From assembly GCA_018400515.1 (NCBI GenBank), contig JAGYMR010000029.1, positions 1 through 19,417 of the forward strand: DNA of 19,417 nucleotides, in the 5' to 3' direction. Each line of letters opens with the position of its first letter. The stretch's first letter is position 1. Below are positions 7,571-16,107 of this stretch, piece by piece. The notes under the pieces were generated by a model that was given only the letters and a program-made list of their open reading frames with translations, searched no databases and was not told where the DNA came from. The translations under genes were made by a program, and so were the position numbers. This DNA comes from Tangfeifania sp. GTDB taxonomy: Bacteria; Bacteroidota; Bacteroidia; Bacteroidales; Prolixibacteraceae.

Positions 7571-8847
7571 TAGGCAAAAAGCGGATAATCTTCCATCACC
7601 TGATGCACTTTTTCCCCCACAGCCTTCAGGATTTTTTCATCCTCAATATGGGCTATGACCTCATCGATCAATTGCACGATGACAGGCATCAGCTCTTCTT
7701 TCACCCCCCGGGTAGTTATTGCCGGGGTTCCCACCCGGAGGCCGGAGGTCTGAAAGGGCGACCGGCTGTCGAAGGGGACCATGTTTTTATTGACTGTAAT
7801 ATCGGCTTTCACCAGGGTATTTTCCACCTGTTTTCCAGTAATTCCGGGATATTTGGAGCGCAGATCGATAAGGATGGAGTGGTTATCGGTACCGCCCGAC
7901 ACCACATGGTACCCCAGGTCAATGAAGGCCTGTGCCATCACCCGTGCGTTTTTCTGCACCTGCTGCTGGTATTCATTAAATGCAGGTTTTTGTGCTTCCC
8001 AAAAGGCCACGGCTTTGGAAGCAATTACATGCTCCAGCGGGCCGCCCTGCTGGCCGGGGAATACCGCTGAATCGAGCAGCGATGACATTTTTCGCACCAC
8101 CCCTTTCCGCGTGGTAACCCCCCAGGGATTATCAAAATCCTTTCCCATCAGGATGATCCCGCCCCGCGGACCACGCAGGGTTTTGTGGGTTGTTGAGGTA
8201 ACCACATGGGCATGCTTCACGGGATTATCGAGCAATCCGGCAGCAATCAGACCGGCAGGATGGGCCATATCAATCATCAGCATCGCCCCTGCACTATCGG
8301 CAATTTCCCGCATCCGCCTGTATTCCCATTCCCGGCTGTAAGCCGAGGCTCCGCCAATGATCAGTTTGGGCTTATGCGCTTTCGCCAGGGCCTCCATCTC
8401 CTCATAATCGACCAGCCCCGTCTCTTTTTTTACACGGTAGGCAACGGGGTTATACAGAATTCCGGAAGAGTTTACCGGCGAGCCATGTGAAAGGTGCCCC
8501 CCGTGGGAGAGGTCAAGCCCCAGGAAGGTATCCCCCGGTTTCAGGAGCACACTTAAAACAGCCTGGTTGGCCTGTGCACCGGAGTGGGGCTGAACATTGG
8601 CCCATTCGGCATCAAACAACTTCCTGATGCGGTCAATCGCCAGCTGCTCCGTCTGATCCACAAACTGGCATCCCCCATAATACCTCCGCCCGGGATACCC
8701 TTCGGCATATTTATTGGTCATCACCGACCCCATGGCTTCCAAAACCTGGTCACTCACAAAATTCTCCGAGGCAATCAGTTCAATCCCGCCCAGCTGGCGT
8801 TCATGTTCCTTTTCGATAATATCAAATACTGCTGTATCCCGTTTCAT
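7567..8847 (-). CDS. glyA: Serine hydroxymethyltransferase
   Basis: GlyA is a PLP enzyme that interconverts serine plus tetrahydrofolate with glycine plus 5,10-methylene-tetrahydrofolate, the main source of one-carbon units. Family features are in order: ELIASENF (23-30), [15 protein letters not shown] (45-59), PHSGAQAN (87-94), the PLP-contacting DMAHPAGL at 193-200, and the Schiff-base lysine Lys222 in [14 protein letters not shown] place the start at 8847 (MKRDTAVFD), giving 426 residues, the normal family length. The reading frame is open upstream to an ATG at 8964, but that extension has no family counterpart and would begin upstream of the likely promoter at 8880-8873. Cytoplasmic, usually a dimer or tetramer; apparently its own transcription unit. 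Confidence 0.96.
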   Translation of the reverse strand: MKRDTAVFDIIEKEHERQLGGIELIASENFVSDQVLEAMGSVMTNKYAEGYPGRRYYGGCQFVDQTEQLAIDRIRKLFDAEWANVQPHSGAQANQAVLSVLLKPGDTFLGLDLSHGGHLSHGSPVNSSGILYNPVAYRVKKETGLVDYEEMEALAKAHKPKLIIGGASAYSREWEYRRMREIADSAGAMLMIDMAHPAGLIAAGLLDNPVKHAHVVTSTTHKTLRGPRGGIILMGKDFDNPWGVTTRKGVVRKMSSLLDSAVFPGQQGGPLEHVIASKAVAFWEAQKPAFNEYQQQVQKNARVMAQAFIDLGYHVVSGGTDNHSILIDLRSKYPGITGKQVENTLVKADITVNKNMVPFDSRSPFQTSGLRVGTPAITTRGVKEELMPVIVQLIDEVIAHIEDEKILKAVGEKVHQVMEDYPLFAY

Positions 8848-8872
8848 GAATCCAATCTTAAAAAATTTTGTC

Positions 8873-8880
8873 CAAAGGTA
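8873..8880 (-). promoter_or_regulatory. glyA promoter, -7 element
   Basis: Read on the minus strand this is TACCTTTG, an exact match to TAnnTTTG, 25 bases upstream of the chosen glyA start. It supports the start at 8847 over the upstream ATG at 8964. The -33 region is C/G-rich and not convincing. Confidence 0.55.
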
Positions 8881-8927
8881 ATACATTTTCATCCGGCCCG
8901 GGGGGGATAATCTTTCGAAAATCTCAT

Positions 8928-8935
8928 TATTTTTG
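8928..8935 (+). promoter_or_regulatory. Promoter -7 element for the small membrane protein
   Basis: TATTTTTG matches TAnnTTTG exactly and lies 27 bases before ATG 8963. It is divergent from the glyA element, with 47 bases between the two -7 boxes. No clear -33 TTG is visible. Confidence 0.55.
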
Positions 8936-8962
8936 AACAATTTAAATTTTGAAAAGGACATC

Positions 8963-9361
8963 ATGGAAAAAGTTTCCCGCCGAAGGCCTCATTTGTTAAG
9001 TGCTTTGTGCATTCTTACCTTTACCGGGAGCAGCATCGCCTTTCTGGGGTATTTTGCCGCCTCCCTCTTTTTTGAAGCAGCCAAAGCATTCATTGTTCAA
9101 TACTCTTCCTGGCCCTCGGCCGAACTCCTTTCTCCACTCTATTTTACCCTGCTGATGGTACTCCATGCCCTTTCGCTCACGGGGGCCATCCGCATGTGGA
9201 AACTGCACCGCGATGGTTTTTGGCTCTATCTGACTGCCCAGGGGATCATCCTTTTTCTACCGGTGATATTGATCGACTGGCAGGCTTTTTCAGCAACCAA
9301 TGCCATTTTCACCGCCCTCTTCACAGGAGGTTATGGAATGAACGTGAAATGGTTGCGGTGA
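8963..9361 (+). CDS. Small integral membrane protein, function unknown
   Basis: From ATG 8963 ([12 protein letters not shown]) the product has 132 residues and about four hydrophobic segments: roughly 11-36, 58-77, 84-102 and 107-126. A basic N-terminus (RRRPH) suggests a cytoplasmic N-terminal end. I recognise no named family; similar four-helix proteins of this size are common in Bacteroidota. A purine-rich gaaaagga sits 5 bases before the ATG, and a TAnnTTTG element at 8928 would place the transcript start after the in-frame TTG at 8933. That is why I use 8963. It shares the divergent intergenic region with glyA and converges on sucB. Confidence 0.7.
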   Translation: MEKVSRRRPHLLSALCILTFTGSSIAFLGYFAASLFFEAAKAFIVQYSSWPSAELLSPLYFTLLMVLHALSLTGAIRMWKLHRDGFWLYLTAQGIILFLPVILIDWQAFSATNAIFTALFTGGYGMNVKWLR

Positions 9362-9405
9362 TGCCGCTGTTCCGGCTGGTTTTTAAAACATCCCGGAGCA
9401 TTCAC

Positions 9406-10674
9406 TCACAATTCCAGCAATAATTTCCCGGCATCTTCCCCGCCGGTGAACAACCGGGTGGGATCTTCGAGCATCTCTTTTATTTTCACCAGAAAACCCA
9501 CCGAATCTTTTCCGTCAATGATGCGGTGGTCGTAGGAAAGCGCGACATACATCATGGGCCGGACAACCACCTGTCCTTCCATTGCCACCGGGCGTTCCAC
9601 AATGTTATGCATGCCCAGGATGGCCGACTGTGGGGGATTGATAATAGGGGTGGAAAGCAGCGAACCAAAAACTCCGCCATTAGTGATGGTGAAGGTCCCG
9701 CCGCTCAACTCCTCCACAGAGATCTTTTTATTCCGGGCTTTTTCCGCCAGGGTTTTTATCTCCAGCTCAATTTGGGGAATGGTTTTGCTTTCGGCATTCC
9801 GGACAATGGGGACCATCAGTCCCTTGGGGGTTGAAACAGCAATGCCCACATCCACAAACCGGGGGGATACGATTGCATCCTTCTCCAGCTGGGCATTTAC
9901 CATGGGATGAAACGCCATGGCCCGGGCCACCGCCTTTGTAAAAAAGGACATAAATCCGAGCTTGAACCCATGTTTTTCAATGAACCGCTGCTGGTATTTT
10001 TTCCGTAATGCCATCACCGGACGCATATCCACCTCATTAAAAGTGGTTAGCATGGCGGTTTCATTTTTCACCGAAACCATGCGTTCGCTCAGTTTTCTCC
10101 GCAACGGCGACATTCGTTTCCGGTCCGTTTCGCGCGAAGGAGTGCCGGCAGCGGCAGCGGAGACTTCTCCGGTTTCCCGGGCGGCTTTCACAACCGTCTT
10201 AACCGCTGTCTTATCCAGGCGTTTCAGGCCACTGATCACATCATCCACCGATAAATGGTGTTCTTTCATGAGTTCCCGGGCCACCGGTGTTACCTTTACC
10301 CGCTCATATTCCGGAAGGGACCCTTCGTCCTTCGGAGGCTTTTCTTCGGGGATTCCGGACTGCGGAGTTTCCTTTTTTTCTGCTACATCTGATTTTCCTT
10401 CCGTGCTTTTCTGTAGCTCCTTTTTTTCCGGGGGCGCTACACGGGTATCAATCGTACAAACGACCGCCCCGACCTCGATGGTTTCACCCTCTTCGGCTTT
10501 CAGTTCAATTTTGCCGGATGCACTGGCAACAATGGTCAGCGTTGCCTTATCCGATTCCACTTCAGCAATTTCCTGGTCTTTTTCGACCACGGCACCGTTT
10601 TCAACCAGCCAGCTGCCGATCTCCACCTCGGTTATGGATTCCCCCGGACTGGGGACCTTCACTTCTGCAATCAT
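9406..10674 (-). CDS. sucB: 2-oxoglutarate dehydrogenase E2, dihydrolipoyl succinyltransferase
   Basis: E2 is the lipoate-bearing core of the 2-oxoglutarate dehydrogenase complex and transfers succinyl groups to CoA. Domains in order: one lipoyl domain (1-78) with the lipoylated Lys43 in EVESDKATL; a charged Pro/Lys/Glu-rich linker (80-120); a peripheral-subunit-binding domain (about 127-165, [19 protein letters not shown]); a second linker; and the catalytic acyltransferase domain (187-422) with active-site His383 and Asp387 in [11 protein letters not shown]. At 422 residues with one lipoyl domain it matches SucB/OdhB rather than pyruvate dehydrogenase E2, and its E1 partner upstream confirms this. 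The ATG overlaps the sucA stop (ATGA). No E3 (lipoamide dehydrogenase) gene lies in the window. Confidence 0.96.
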   Translation of the reverse strand: MIAEVKVPSPGESITEVEIGSWLVENGAVVEKDQEIAEVESDKATLTIVASASGKIELKAEEGETIEVGAVVCTIDTRVAPPEKKELQKSTEGKSDVAEKKETPQSGIPEEKPPKDEGSLPEYERVKVTPVARELMKEHHLSVDDVISGLKRLDKTAVKTVVKAARETGEVSAAAAGTPSRETDRKRMSPLRRKLSERMVSVKNETAMLTTFNEVDMRPVMALRKKYQQRFIEKHGFKLGFMSFFTKAVARAMAFHPMVNAQLEKDAIVSPRFVDVGIAVSTPKGLMVPIVRNAESKTIPQIELEIKTLAEKARNKKISVEELSGGTFTITNGGVFGSLLSTPIINPPQSAILGMHNIVERPVAMEGQVVVRPMMYVALSYDHRIIDGKDSVGFLVKIKEMLEDPTRLFTGGEDAGKLLLEL

Positions 10675-13421
10675 TTTTCACTATTTTTTTGAGCAACGGC
10701 TTCTTTTTCATGAAACGTCGCTTTCAGAATTTTCTCCAAACTCGCTTTATGGATCTCCATGAGCCCTGCCGCCGGACTGGCGCTCTCAGGGCGGGCGACA
10801 AGCTTAAAATCAATCCCGTCCATTTTCCGGCGGATCATGGGCCAGGCTCCCATGTTTCCGGGTTCATCCTGGACCCAGAGGCGGTCGGCCGCATGGCTGT
10901 ACCGCTTCATTATGGCATCCATCTCCTTCACCGGAAGCGGATATAACTGCTCCAGGCGAACAATGGCCACCCCGGGGATGCCATTCTCCAGCCGGTATTT
11001 TGATAAATCATAATAAAGGCGACCGTAGGTAAAAACCACCTTCTCCACTTCTTCCGGATGTGCATAAGGATCATCAATAACGGCTTTAAAGGAACCGGCT
11101 GTCAGTTCCCCTACTTTTGAAACGACCTGCGGATGGCGCAACAGACTCTTTGGGGTAAAGACAACCAGTGGCAGCCGGGTCTTCATTTTTACCTGACGCC
11201 GGAGCAGGTGAAACATATTGGCAGGGGTTGTCGGGACCACTAGCTGCATGTTATTATTGGCCGCCTGTTCCAGGAACCTTTCGATGCGGGCACTCGAGTG
11301 CTCGGGACCCTGCCCTTCATACCCGTGGGGCAAAAACAAAACCAGGTTGTTCATCAATCCCCATTTCTCAAGAGCCGATGCCAGGTACTGATCAATAACC
11401 ACCTGGGCCACATTGTAGAAGTCGCCGAATTGCGCCTCCCAGACCGTCAGTCCGTTGGGCTGGGCCAGGGCATAACCGTATTCAAATCCCATCACCGCAT
11501 ATTCCGATAAGGGGGAGTTGTAAACATGAAACGGCGCCTGGTCCGGGGAAACATGTTTCAGCGGAAAGTATTTTTCATCGGTCCCTTCAATGACAAAAGA
11601 GGCATGCCGATGGGCAAAGGTTCCCCGTTCAGTATCCTGCCCGCTTAACCGGACCGGGTGCCCTTCCCGCAACAGCGAACCGTAGGCAAGCAACTCCCCC
11701 ATGGCCCAGTCCAGACGGTCATCCAGCATCATCATCCGCCGGTCGGAGAGGATGCGGTTCACCTTCTTGAAAAAGGACAAATCACCGGGAAGGGTATCCA
11801 TCTTTTCAGCAATTTCTGCTAATACCTTCCTTTGCACGCCCGTTTTCACCCGTTCATCGAAAACTTCCTTTTGGGGCATGTCATAGGCGGCATATTCATC
11901 GATAAGGAATTTCCGGATCTTCAGTTTCTTTATCTTTTCAGAAGCCTCGTATTTTGCGTTCAGGAATTCATCAAAGGTCCGGATCTCTTTCCGTGCCTCC
12001 TCCGGGTCCATAATCCCGAGGCGATGGAGTTTCTCAGAATAGATATCCCTGGGATTGGGATGTTTCGAAATGGCTTTATAGAGCACCGGCTGGGTAAACC
12101 GGGGTTCGTCCCCTTCATTGTGCCCATATTTCCGGTAACTCAGAATATCGATGAAAACATCGTTATGAAATCGCTGCCGGAACTCCATGGCAAGTTTAAT
12201 GGTGAATATGAGTGCCTCCACATCATCGCCGTTTACATGAAAGACAGGCGAGCGGGTCACTTTGGCAACATCGGTGCAGTAAGTACTGGAGCGGGCATCG
12301 AGGTAGGGGGTGGTAAACCCCACCTGGTTGTTGATGACCAAATGAATGGTACCCCCAGTTTTGTATCCATTCAGCTGCGACATCTGGATGGTTTCGTAAA
12401 CCACACCCTGGGCGGCAATGGCAGCATCCCCGTGAATGACGATCCCGGCGGCCCTGGAGTAATCATTTCCGTATACCGAATTGATTCTGGAGCGCACCAT
12501 GCCCTGAACAAGCGGCCCCACTGCTTCAAGATGGGAAGGATTGGGCATGAGTTTCAGTTTTACCTTTTTTCCAAAATCAGTAAGCACTTCATTCTCATAC
12601 CCCAGGTGATATTTCACATCCCCCTGCAGGATATCATCCTCATAAGCTTTCCCGTAAAACTCTTTAAAAATATTTTCGTAGGGTTTTTCAAGAATGTTAG
12701 CCAGTACATTTAACCTCCCCCGGTGTGACATTCCCACGACAAACTCTTCAATCCCCAGTTCAGCCCCCCTTTCTATCACGGCATCAAGGGAGGGAATGAG
12801 TGTTTCACCGCCCTCAAGCGAAAACCGCTTTTGCCCGACAAACTTCTTATGGATAAAATTCTCAAACCCCACGGCCAGTTTCAAATGGTAGAAGATATGT
12901 TTCCGGGCTTCGGCAGCGAAATCCTGCGCATTCCGGGTACTTTCCATGCGCTCCTGCAACCACTGAACCAGTTCGGGCTTTCGCATGTAAACATATTCCA
13001 CCCCGATGGAGCTGCAATAAGTAGCCTCGAGATGGGCAATGATGTCTTTTAGCTTCGCTGGTCCGATTCCGATATTGGTCCCGGCCTGAAAAGTTTTTTC
13101 CAGGTCACTCTTTTCAAGGCCAAAATTTTCGATCGCAAGGGTCGGGGAATATTTCCGGCGGGCCCGGACGGGATTTGTTTTGGTAAACAGGTGCCCGCGC
13201 TGACGATAGCCGTGAATCAGATTTAACAGGGCAAACTCCTTGTTCAGATTACCGGCCGATCCTGCCGCAGGCTTCTCGGGATACTTTTGCCGGGCAAGTT
13301 CAAAACCGTCAAAAAAATGCTTCCAGCTTTCATCAAGCGCCTCCGGGGTTTCAAGGTAAGTTTTGTAGAGATCATCGATGGGTTCCTGTTCCTGATTCCC
13401 TACCAAAGAAAATTTATCCAT
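10671..13421 (-). CDS. sucA: 2-oxoglutarate dehydrogenase E1 component
   Basis: This thiamine-diphosphate enzyme decarboxylates 2-oxoglutarate and passes the succinyl group to the E2 lipoyl arm in the TCA cycle. The 916-residue protein has the SucA N-terminal E2-docking segment ([20 protein letters not shown], 15-34), [11 protein letters not shown] (230-240), the ThDP/Mg signature [11 protein letters not shown]...NN (331-341, with Asn364-Asn365), and [14 protein letters not shown] (432-445), which distinguishes 2-oxoglutarate from pyruvate E1. The length agrees with the family. It is the first gene of the operon, with sucB following by a 4-base ATGA overlap. I could not place a convincing TAnnTTTG promoter in the upstream 80 bases. 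Confidence 0.97.
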   Translation of the reverse strand: MDKFSLVGNQEQEPIDDLYKTYLETPEALDESWKHFFDGFELARQKYPEKPAAGSAGNLNKEFALLNLIHGYRQRGHLFTKTNPVRARRKYSPTLAIENFGLEKSDLEKTFQAGTNIGIGPAKLKDIIAHLEATYCSSIGVEYVYMRKPELVQWLQERMESTRNAQDFAAEARKHIFYHLKLAVGFENFIHKKFVGQKRFSLEGGETLIPSLDAVIERGAELGIEEFVVGMSHRGRLNVLANILEKPYENIFKEFYGKAYEDDILQGDVKYHLGYENEVLTDFGKKVKLKLMPNPSHLEAVGPLVQGMVRSRINSVYGNDYSRAAGIVIHGDAAIAAQGVVYETIQMSQLNGYKTGGTIHLVINNQVGFTTPYLDARSSTYCTDVAKVTRSPVFHVNGDDVEALIFTIKLAMEFRQRFHNDVFIDILSYRKYGHNEGDEPRFTQPVLYKAISKHPNPRDIYSEKLHRLGIMDPEEARKEIRTFDEFLNAKYEASEKIKKLKIRKFLIDEYAAYDMPQKEVFDERVKTGVQRKVLAEIAEKMDTLPGDLSFFKKVNRILSDRRMMMLDDRLDWAMGELLAYGSLLREGHPVRLSGQDTERGTFAHRHASFVIEGTDEKYFPLKHVSPDQAPFHVYNSPLSEYAVMGFEYGYALAQPNGLTVWEAQFGDFYNVAQVVIDQYLASALEKWGLMNNLVLFLPHGYEGQGPEHSSARIERFLEQAANNNMQLVVPTTPANMFHLLRRQVKMKTRLPLVVFTPKSLLRHPQVVSKVGELTAGSFKAVIDDPYAHPEEVEKVVFTYGRLYYDLSKYRLENGIPGVAIVRLEQLYPLPVKEMDAIMKRYSHAADRLWVQDEPGNMGAWPMIRRKMDGIDFKLVARPESASPAAGLMEIHKASLEKILKATFHEKEAVAQKNSEK

Positions 13422-13805
13422 GGGTATTCCTTAATTAGCCAAGATTTTAAAAGAAAACAATCAGCCATTTGTATTGTTTAAACACCGTGCATGAAGGAGT
13501 GGCTGAATAAATTTGCCAAAAACACGCAATCCCCGGAAAAACGCCCCGGTGTTACATCCATCCTGAAACCAATCCATCCCCTGCCTTCGGGTAAATGGAC
13601 CGGAAACGGCCCTTGTCCGGAGGCACTGGCCTGTTTTATAACAAAAATAAAAAAGTTAATCATTCCATGCGCCGGGAAAGGGTGAAAAATACTGCATGTT
13701 AATAGGATCCGTGCAAAAAAGGGGACGTTGCCGGAGGGGTGGGACAAAAAAAAACAGCCGTTTGCCTGATGGCAAGCGGCTGTCCTTGCTGAAAAACAGA
13801 AACGA
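13422..13805. other. Intergenic region between the TPR protein gene and sucA
   Basis: These 384 bases hold the sucA upstream region (right-hand part on the minus strand is the gene start side, near 13422-13500) and the terminator of the TPR gene (13745-13782). Short open frames exist on both strands (13491-13685 plus; 13478-13828 minus) but lack protein-like composition or family motifs, and the minus one overlaps the end of the TPR gene. I see no RNA gene or repeat. Confidence 0.6.
13745..13782 (-). terminator. Strong intrinsic terminator of the TPR protein gene
   Basis: A 12-bp stem (CAGCCGTTTGCC / GGCAAGCGGCTG on the plus strand, one G-T pair, loop TGAT, 13755-13782) is followed, in the minus-strand reading direction, by a run of nine U (plus-strand A at 13746-13754). 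It starts 24 bases after the TPR gene stop. This is a textbook rho-independent terminator. Confidence 0.9.
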
Positions 13806-14654
13806 TCAGAGCACAGCAGAGCAGGCATCGATCAGCTTTTGCGCATTGGCGTTAGATGGATCCAGCTCCTTTGCTTTTTCCAGAACTTCAACAGCAGCAC
13901 GGAACTCTTTCTGCGCTTTTTCAACTTCAGCCTTATAGGCATCGTCCGTTGTTTGAATGGTCCCCTCCTGTACTTGTTTATTGGCGGCATTCAGAATGGC
14001 CACTCCCTTTTTATAAAGGTCATTTCCCTCAGAAACATAATGATTTGCCAGTGCGGAAGTGATCTTGTCATCCTCCGGATACTTTTCAACCCCTTCTTTC
14101 AGGGTTGCGATGTATGCTTCATCCTTGTTTAATTTTTTAAGCGCTATTGCTTTGTAATAAGTGGCGGTTTCCCCCCGGTAATTATTGACAGCACTCCTGC
14201 CAAAAAAGTCGATGGCTTTATCAAGCATGCCCCCGCGGTAGGCAGCAATCCCGGCATTGAAGATCATGGATGCCGTATCGTCTTCCGCGACAGAAATGGC
14301 CTGTTCATAACTGGCCACTGCATTGGCATAATCATCCATATTATTATATATCCGCGCTTTATACTCATAAGACCTTTCCAGGTTAACCTCCGCTTCAATG
14401 GCCTTGTCAAAATATTCCAGGGCCCCTTCCATGTTATCCGACCGGTAAGCCGCCAGAGCAATATTATAGTTGATGCTGGCGTCAACCTCCACATCGCCAA
14501 GGTTTTTCATTGCGTCATCATACAACGAAAAAGCTTTGGAATATTCTTTAGCTTTCATTGCCTCATTGGCTTGTGAAATTTTTTCAGCCGCATCCTGAGC
14601 AAAAGAAGACAGCGATAAAAGAACGGCCAGTGTTACTAATACTACATTTTTCAT
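13806..14654 (-). CDS. Secreted tetratricopeptide-repeat protein
   Basis: A 282-residue protein with a clear signal peptide (MKNVVLVTLAVLLSLSSFAQ, cleavage likely after Ala19, SFA-QDA), so periplasmic or otherwise exported. The mature part is a row of TPR-like helix pairs: about 22-55 (ANEAMKAKEYSKAFSLYDDA), 61-94 (NYNIALAAYRSDNMEGALEYFDKAI), 96-130 (YKARIYNNMDDYANAVASYEQAI), 132-166 and further divergent units to about 215. A long charged helix region (about 225-260) and a last half repeat (AVEVLEKAKELDPSNANAQKLI) close it. TPR arrays act as protein-protein scaffolds; no partner is shown here. It is monocistronic, with its own TAnnTTTG promoter and a strong terminator, which suggests a well-expressed protein. 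Confidence 0.85.
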   Translation of the reverse strand: MKNVVLVTLAVLLSLSSFAQDAAEKISQANEAMKAKEYSKAFSLYDDAMKNLGDVEVDASINYNIALAAYRSDNMEGALEYFDKAIEAEVNLERSYEYKARIYNNMDDYANAVASYEQAISVAEDDTASMIFNAGIAAYRGGMLDKAIDFFGRSAVNNYRGETATYYKAIALKKLNKDEAYIATLKEGVEKYPEDDKITSALANHYVSEGNDLYKKGVAILNAANKQVQEGTIQTTDDAYKAEVEKAQKEFRAAVEVLEKAKELDPSNANAQKLIDACSAVL

Positions 14655-14964
14655 CTTTCCAAACTTTTAATTTTAATTTTTTTGATTTAAAAGATCTTTT
14701 GTTGTTGCAAAAGTCCAAAAATAATAATAAAGATTAAAAAACCTACTACGATCTATTTTGATTTTCATCTCATCAAAATTGTAAGTCATCAAATGTATTT
14801 ACCTCATTATTATTGTTCATTTTAACGGCATTCGATAGAATGCTGACGAATTTCGATGGAACTCCCATTTTTTAATTATGCTTGTTTATGAAACATCATT
14901 GAATGGTTGTTTCATTACCTGAAAATCCTCTGCAATTACAAATCAAAAACCCTGCCATTTTTTT
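14655..14964. other. AT-rich intergenic region with two inverted repeats
   Basis: These 310 bases separate the glycerate kinase stop from the TPR gene start. They contain the TPR gene promoter (14716-14723) and its leader of about 55 bases. Further upstream lie two short perfect inverted repeats: GCATTC-gata-GAATGC (14828-14843), and ATGAAAC (14888-14894) with GTTTCAT (14909-14915). These could be operator sites for the TPR gene. No gene or RNA is evident; the open frame from 14903 to 15592 on the plus strand is antisense to the glycerate kinase gene. Confidence 0.5.
14716..14723 (-). promoter_or_regulatory. TPR gene promoter, -7 element
   Basis: On the minus strand this reads TATTTTTG, an exact TAnnTTTG match, 61 bases upstream of the TPR gene start. 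The flanking sequence is strongly AT-rich. A T-rich stretch around 23 bases further upstream may serve as -33, but there is no clean TTG. Confidence 0.5.
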
Positions 14965-16107
14965 TCAGCCCCCGGACCCTTCACGGGGAGCATTTTTTGT
15001 TTTCCGGGATGCCTTAAGCAACCGGGCCAGTTCAAAAGTGAACCGGTACAAATATTTTTGTGCTTCTTTTATTGATTTTTCCGGAGAAACGGGGCCGTTC
15101 AAAAAGCAGAACATCCCGTCGAAAGCTGTGGAAGCTGCCGGTTCCAGGATCCCTCCCACGGCCAGTACCGGTTTCCCCGCTGCCCGGGCTGCCCGGGCAA
15201 CCACAGCCGGTGCTTTATCGTTCAGGGTCTGGGCATCCAGCTTCCCTTCGCCTGTAATCACCCAGTCGGCCCACTTAACATGTTCGTTGAAATGTAACTG
15301 CGAGAGAATAAAAGGTCCTCCGGCAACCAATTCAGCATCAAAAAAAGTCAGCAGTGGCAACGCCACTCCTCCGGCAGCGCCTGCCCCTTTCAGAGATACC
15401 AGTTTTTTATGGCTTTCGCTTTCAAGCAACTGTCCCCAACGGGTCAATCCTTTTCCCAGGTGTTCCACCATCCCCGGGGAAGCACCTTTTTGGGGGCCGA
15501 AAATTTTTGCAGCGCCGTTTTCCCCGAGCAGTGGATTTTTTACATCACTGATCACTTTGACGGAGATCTTTCCGGGAAAGCGGGGCCTATAAATCCGCCG
15601 GATCCGATAAAGGTTCTGCCCGTTTCCTTCAATCCGGTGATTGTCTTTATCAAAAAACTGCGCCCCCAGCGCCTCAAGCATCCCCGAACCGCCGTCGACC
15701 GTGGCACTGCCGCCCACACCAAGCAGAATTTCCGAACAACCGTTCTTAATGGCGTGCGCCAAAAGTTGTCCGGTTCCGTAGGAAGAACTTTTCAGGGGAT
15801 CCAGGTCGTCAGGAGCCAGTAATTTCATTCCGGAAGCATCCGCCATCTCAATAATGGCTGTTTTTCCGGTCACCGCATATTTTGACAACACCTCCCGGCC
15901 CAGCGGGTCCCGTACTTTGAGCTGCACTTCCGCCGCCCCCAGTGCCCTGCACAACACTTCTCCCGTAAAGTCACCGCCATCGGCCACCGGGACTTTACGG
16001 ATGGAAAATTCCGGTGAACAATCCCCGAAGGCTTTTTCCACTGTATCCGCAAAATCAAAGGCACTTAAACTGCCTTTCATCGAGTTGGGTGCGATCAGAA
16101 TGTTCAT
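14965..16107 (-). CDS. Glycerate kinase (GarK/GlxK family, glycerate 2-kinase type)
   Basis: This enzyme phosphorylates D-glycerate with ATP, in this family normally to 2-phosphoglycerate, feeding lower glycolysis. Recognisable segments are the N-terminal IAPNSMKGSLSA (5-16; most relatives have IAPDSFKGSLSA), PVADGGDFT (39-47, relatives PxADGGEGT), the GVGGSATVDGGSGML nucleotide/substrate region (about 135-149), and the C-terminal TGEGKLDAQTLNDKAPAVV with AVGGI. The 380-residue length is normal. The Asp-to-Asn change in the first motif and Asp-Phe for Glu-Gly in the second are small departures that may be harmless. Its ATG overlaps the stop of the RelA-like gene (ATGA), so it is translated from the same message. 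Cytoplasmic. Confidence 0.92.
   Translation of the reverse strand: MNILIAPNSMKGSLSAFDFADTVEKAFGDCSPEFSIRKVPVADGGDFTGEVLCRALGAAEVQLKVRDPLGREVLSKYAVTGKTAIIEMADASGMKLLAPDDLDPLKSSSYGTGQLLAHAIKNGCSEILLGVGGSATVDGGSGMLEALGAQFFDKDNHRIEGNGQNLYRIRRIYRPRFPGKISVKVISDVKNPLLGENGAAKIFGPQKGASPGMVEHLGKGLTRWGQLLESESHKKLVSLKGAGAAGGVALPLLTFFDAELVAGGPFILSQLHFNEHVKWADWVITGEGKLDAQTLNDKAPAVVARAARAAGKPVLAVGGILEPAASTAFDGMFCFLNGPVSPEKSIKEAQKYLYRFTFELARLLKASRKTKNAPREGSGG

Noticed and set aside
9917..10762. 281-codon open frame on the plus strand, antisense to sucB
   Set aside because: Ser/Thr/Phe-rich composition typical of the reverse complement of a GC-rich gene; sucB is certain on the other strand.
11832..12713. 293-codon open frame on the plus strand
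   Set aside because: It is entirely antisense to sucA, whose protein sequence is strongly conserved there.
13478..13828. 116-codon minus-strand frame between sucA and the TPR gene
   Set aside because: It overlaps the TPR gene end and its strong terminator, and is Phe/Cys/His-rich without protein-like domains.
14968..15003. Hairpin plus T-run on the plus strand (GCCCCC...GGGGAGC then ATTTTTTG)
   Set aside because: It lies inside the 3' end of the glycerate kinase gene and points the wrong way; no plus-strand gene ends there, and the stem has a mismatch.
14903..15592. 229-codon open frame on the plus strand
   Set aside because: It lies almost wholly antisense to the glycerate kinase gene, has low-complexity Pro/Ser-rich composition and no family motif; an out-of-frame shadow.
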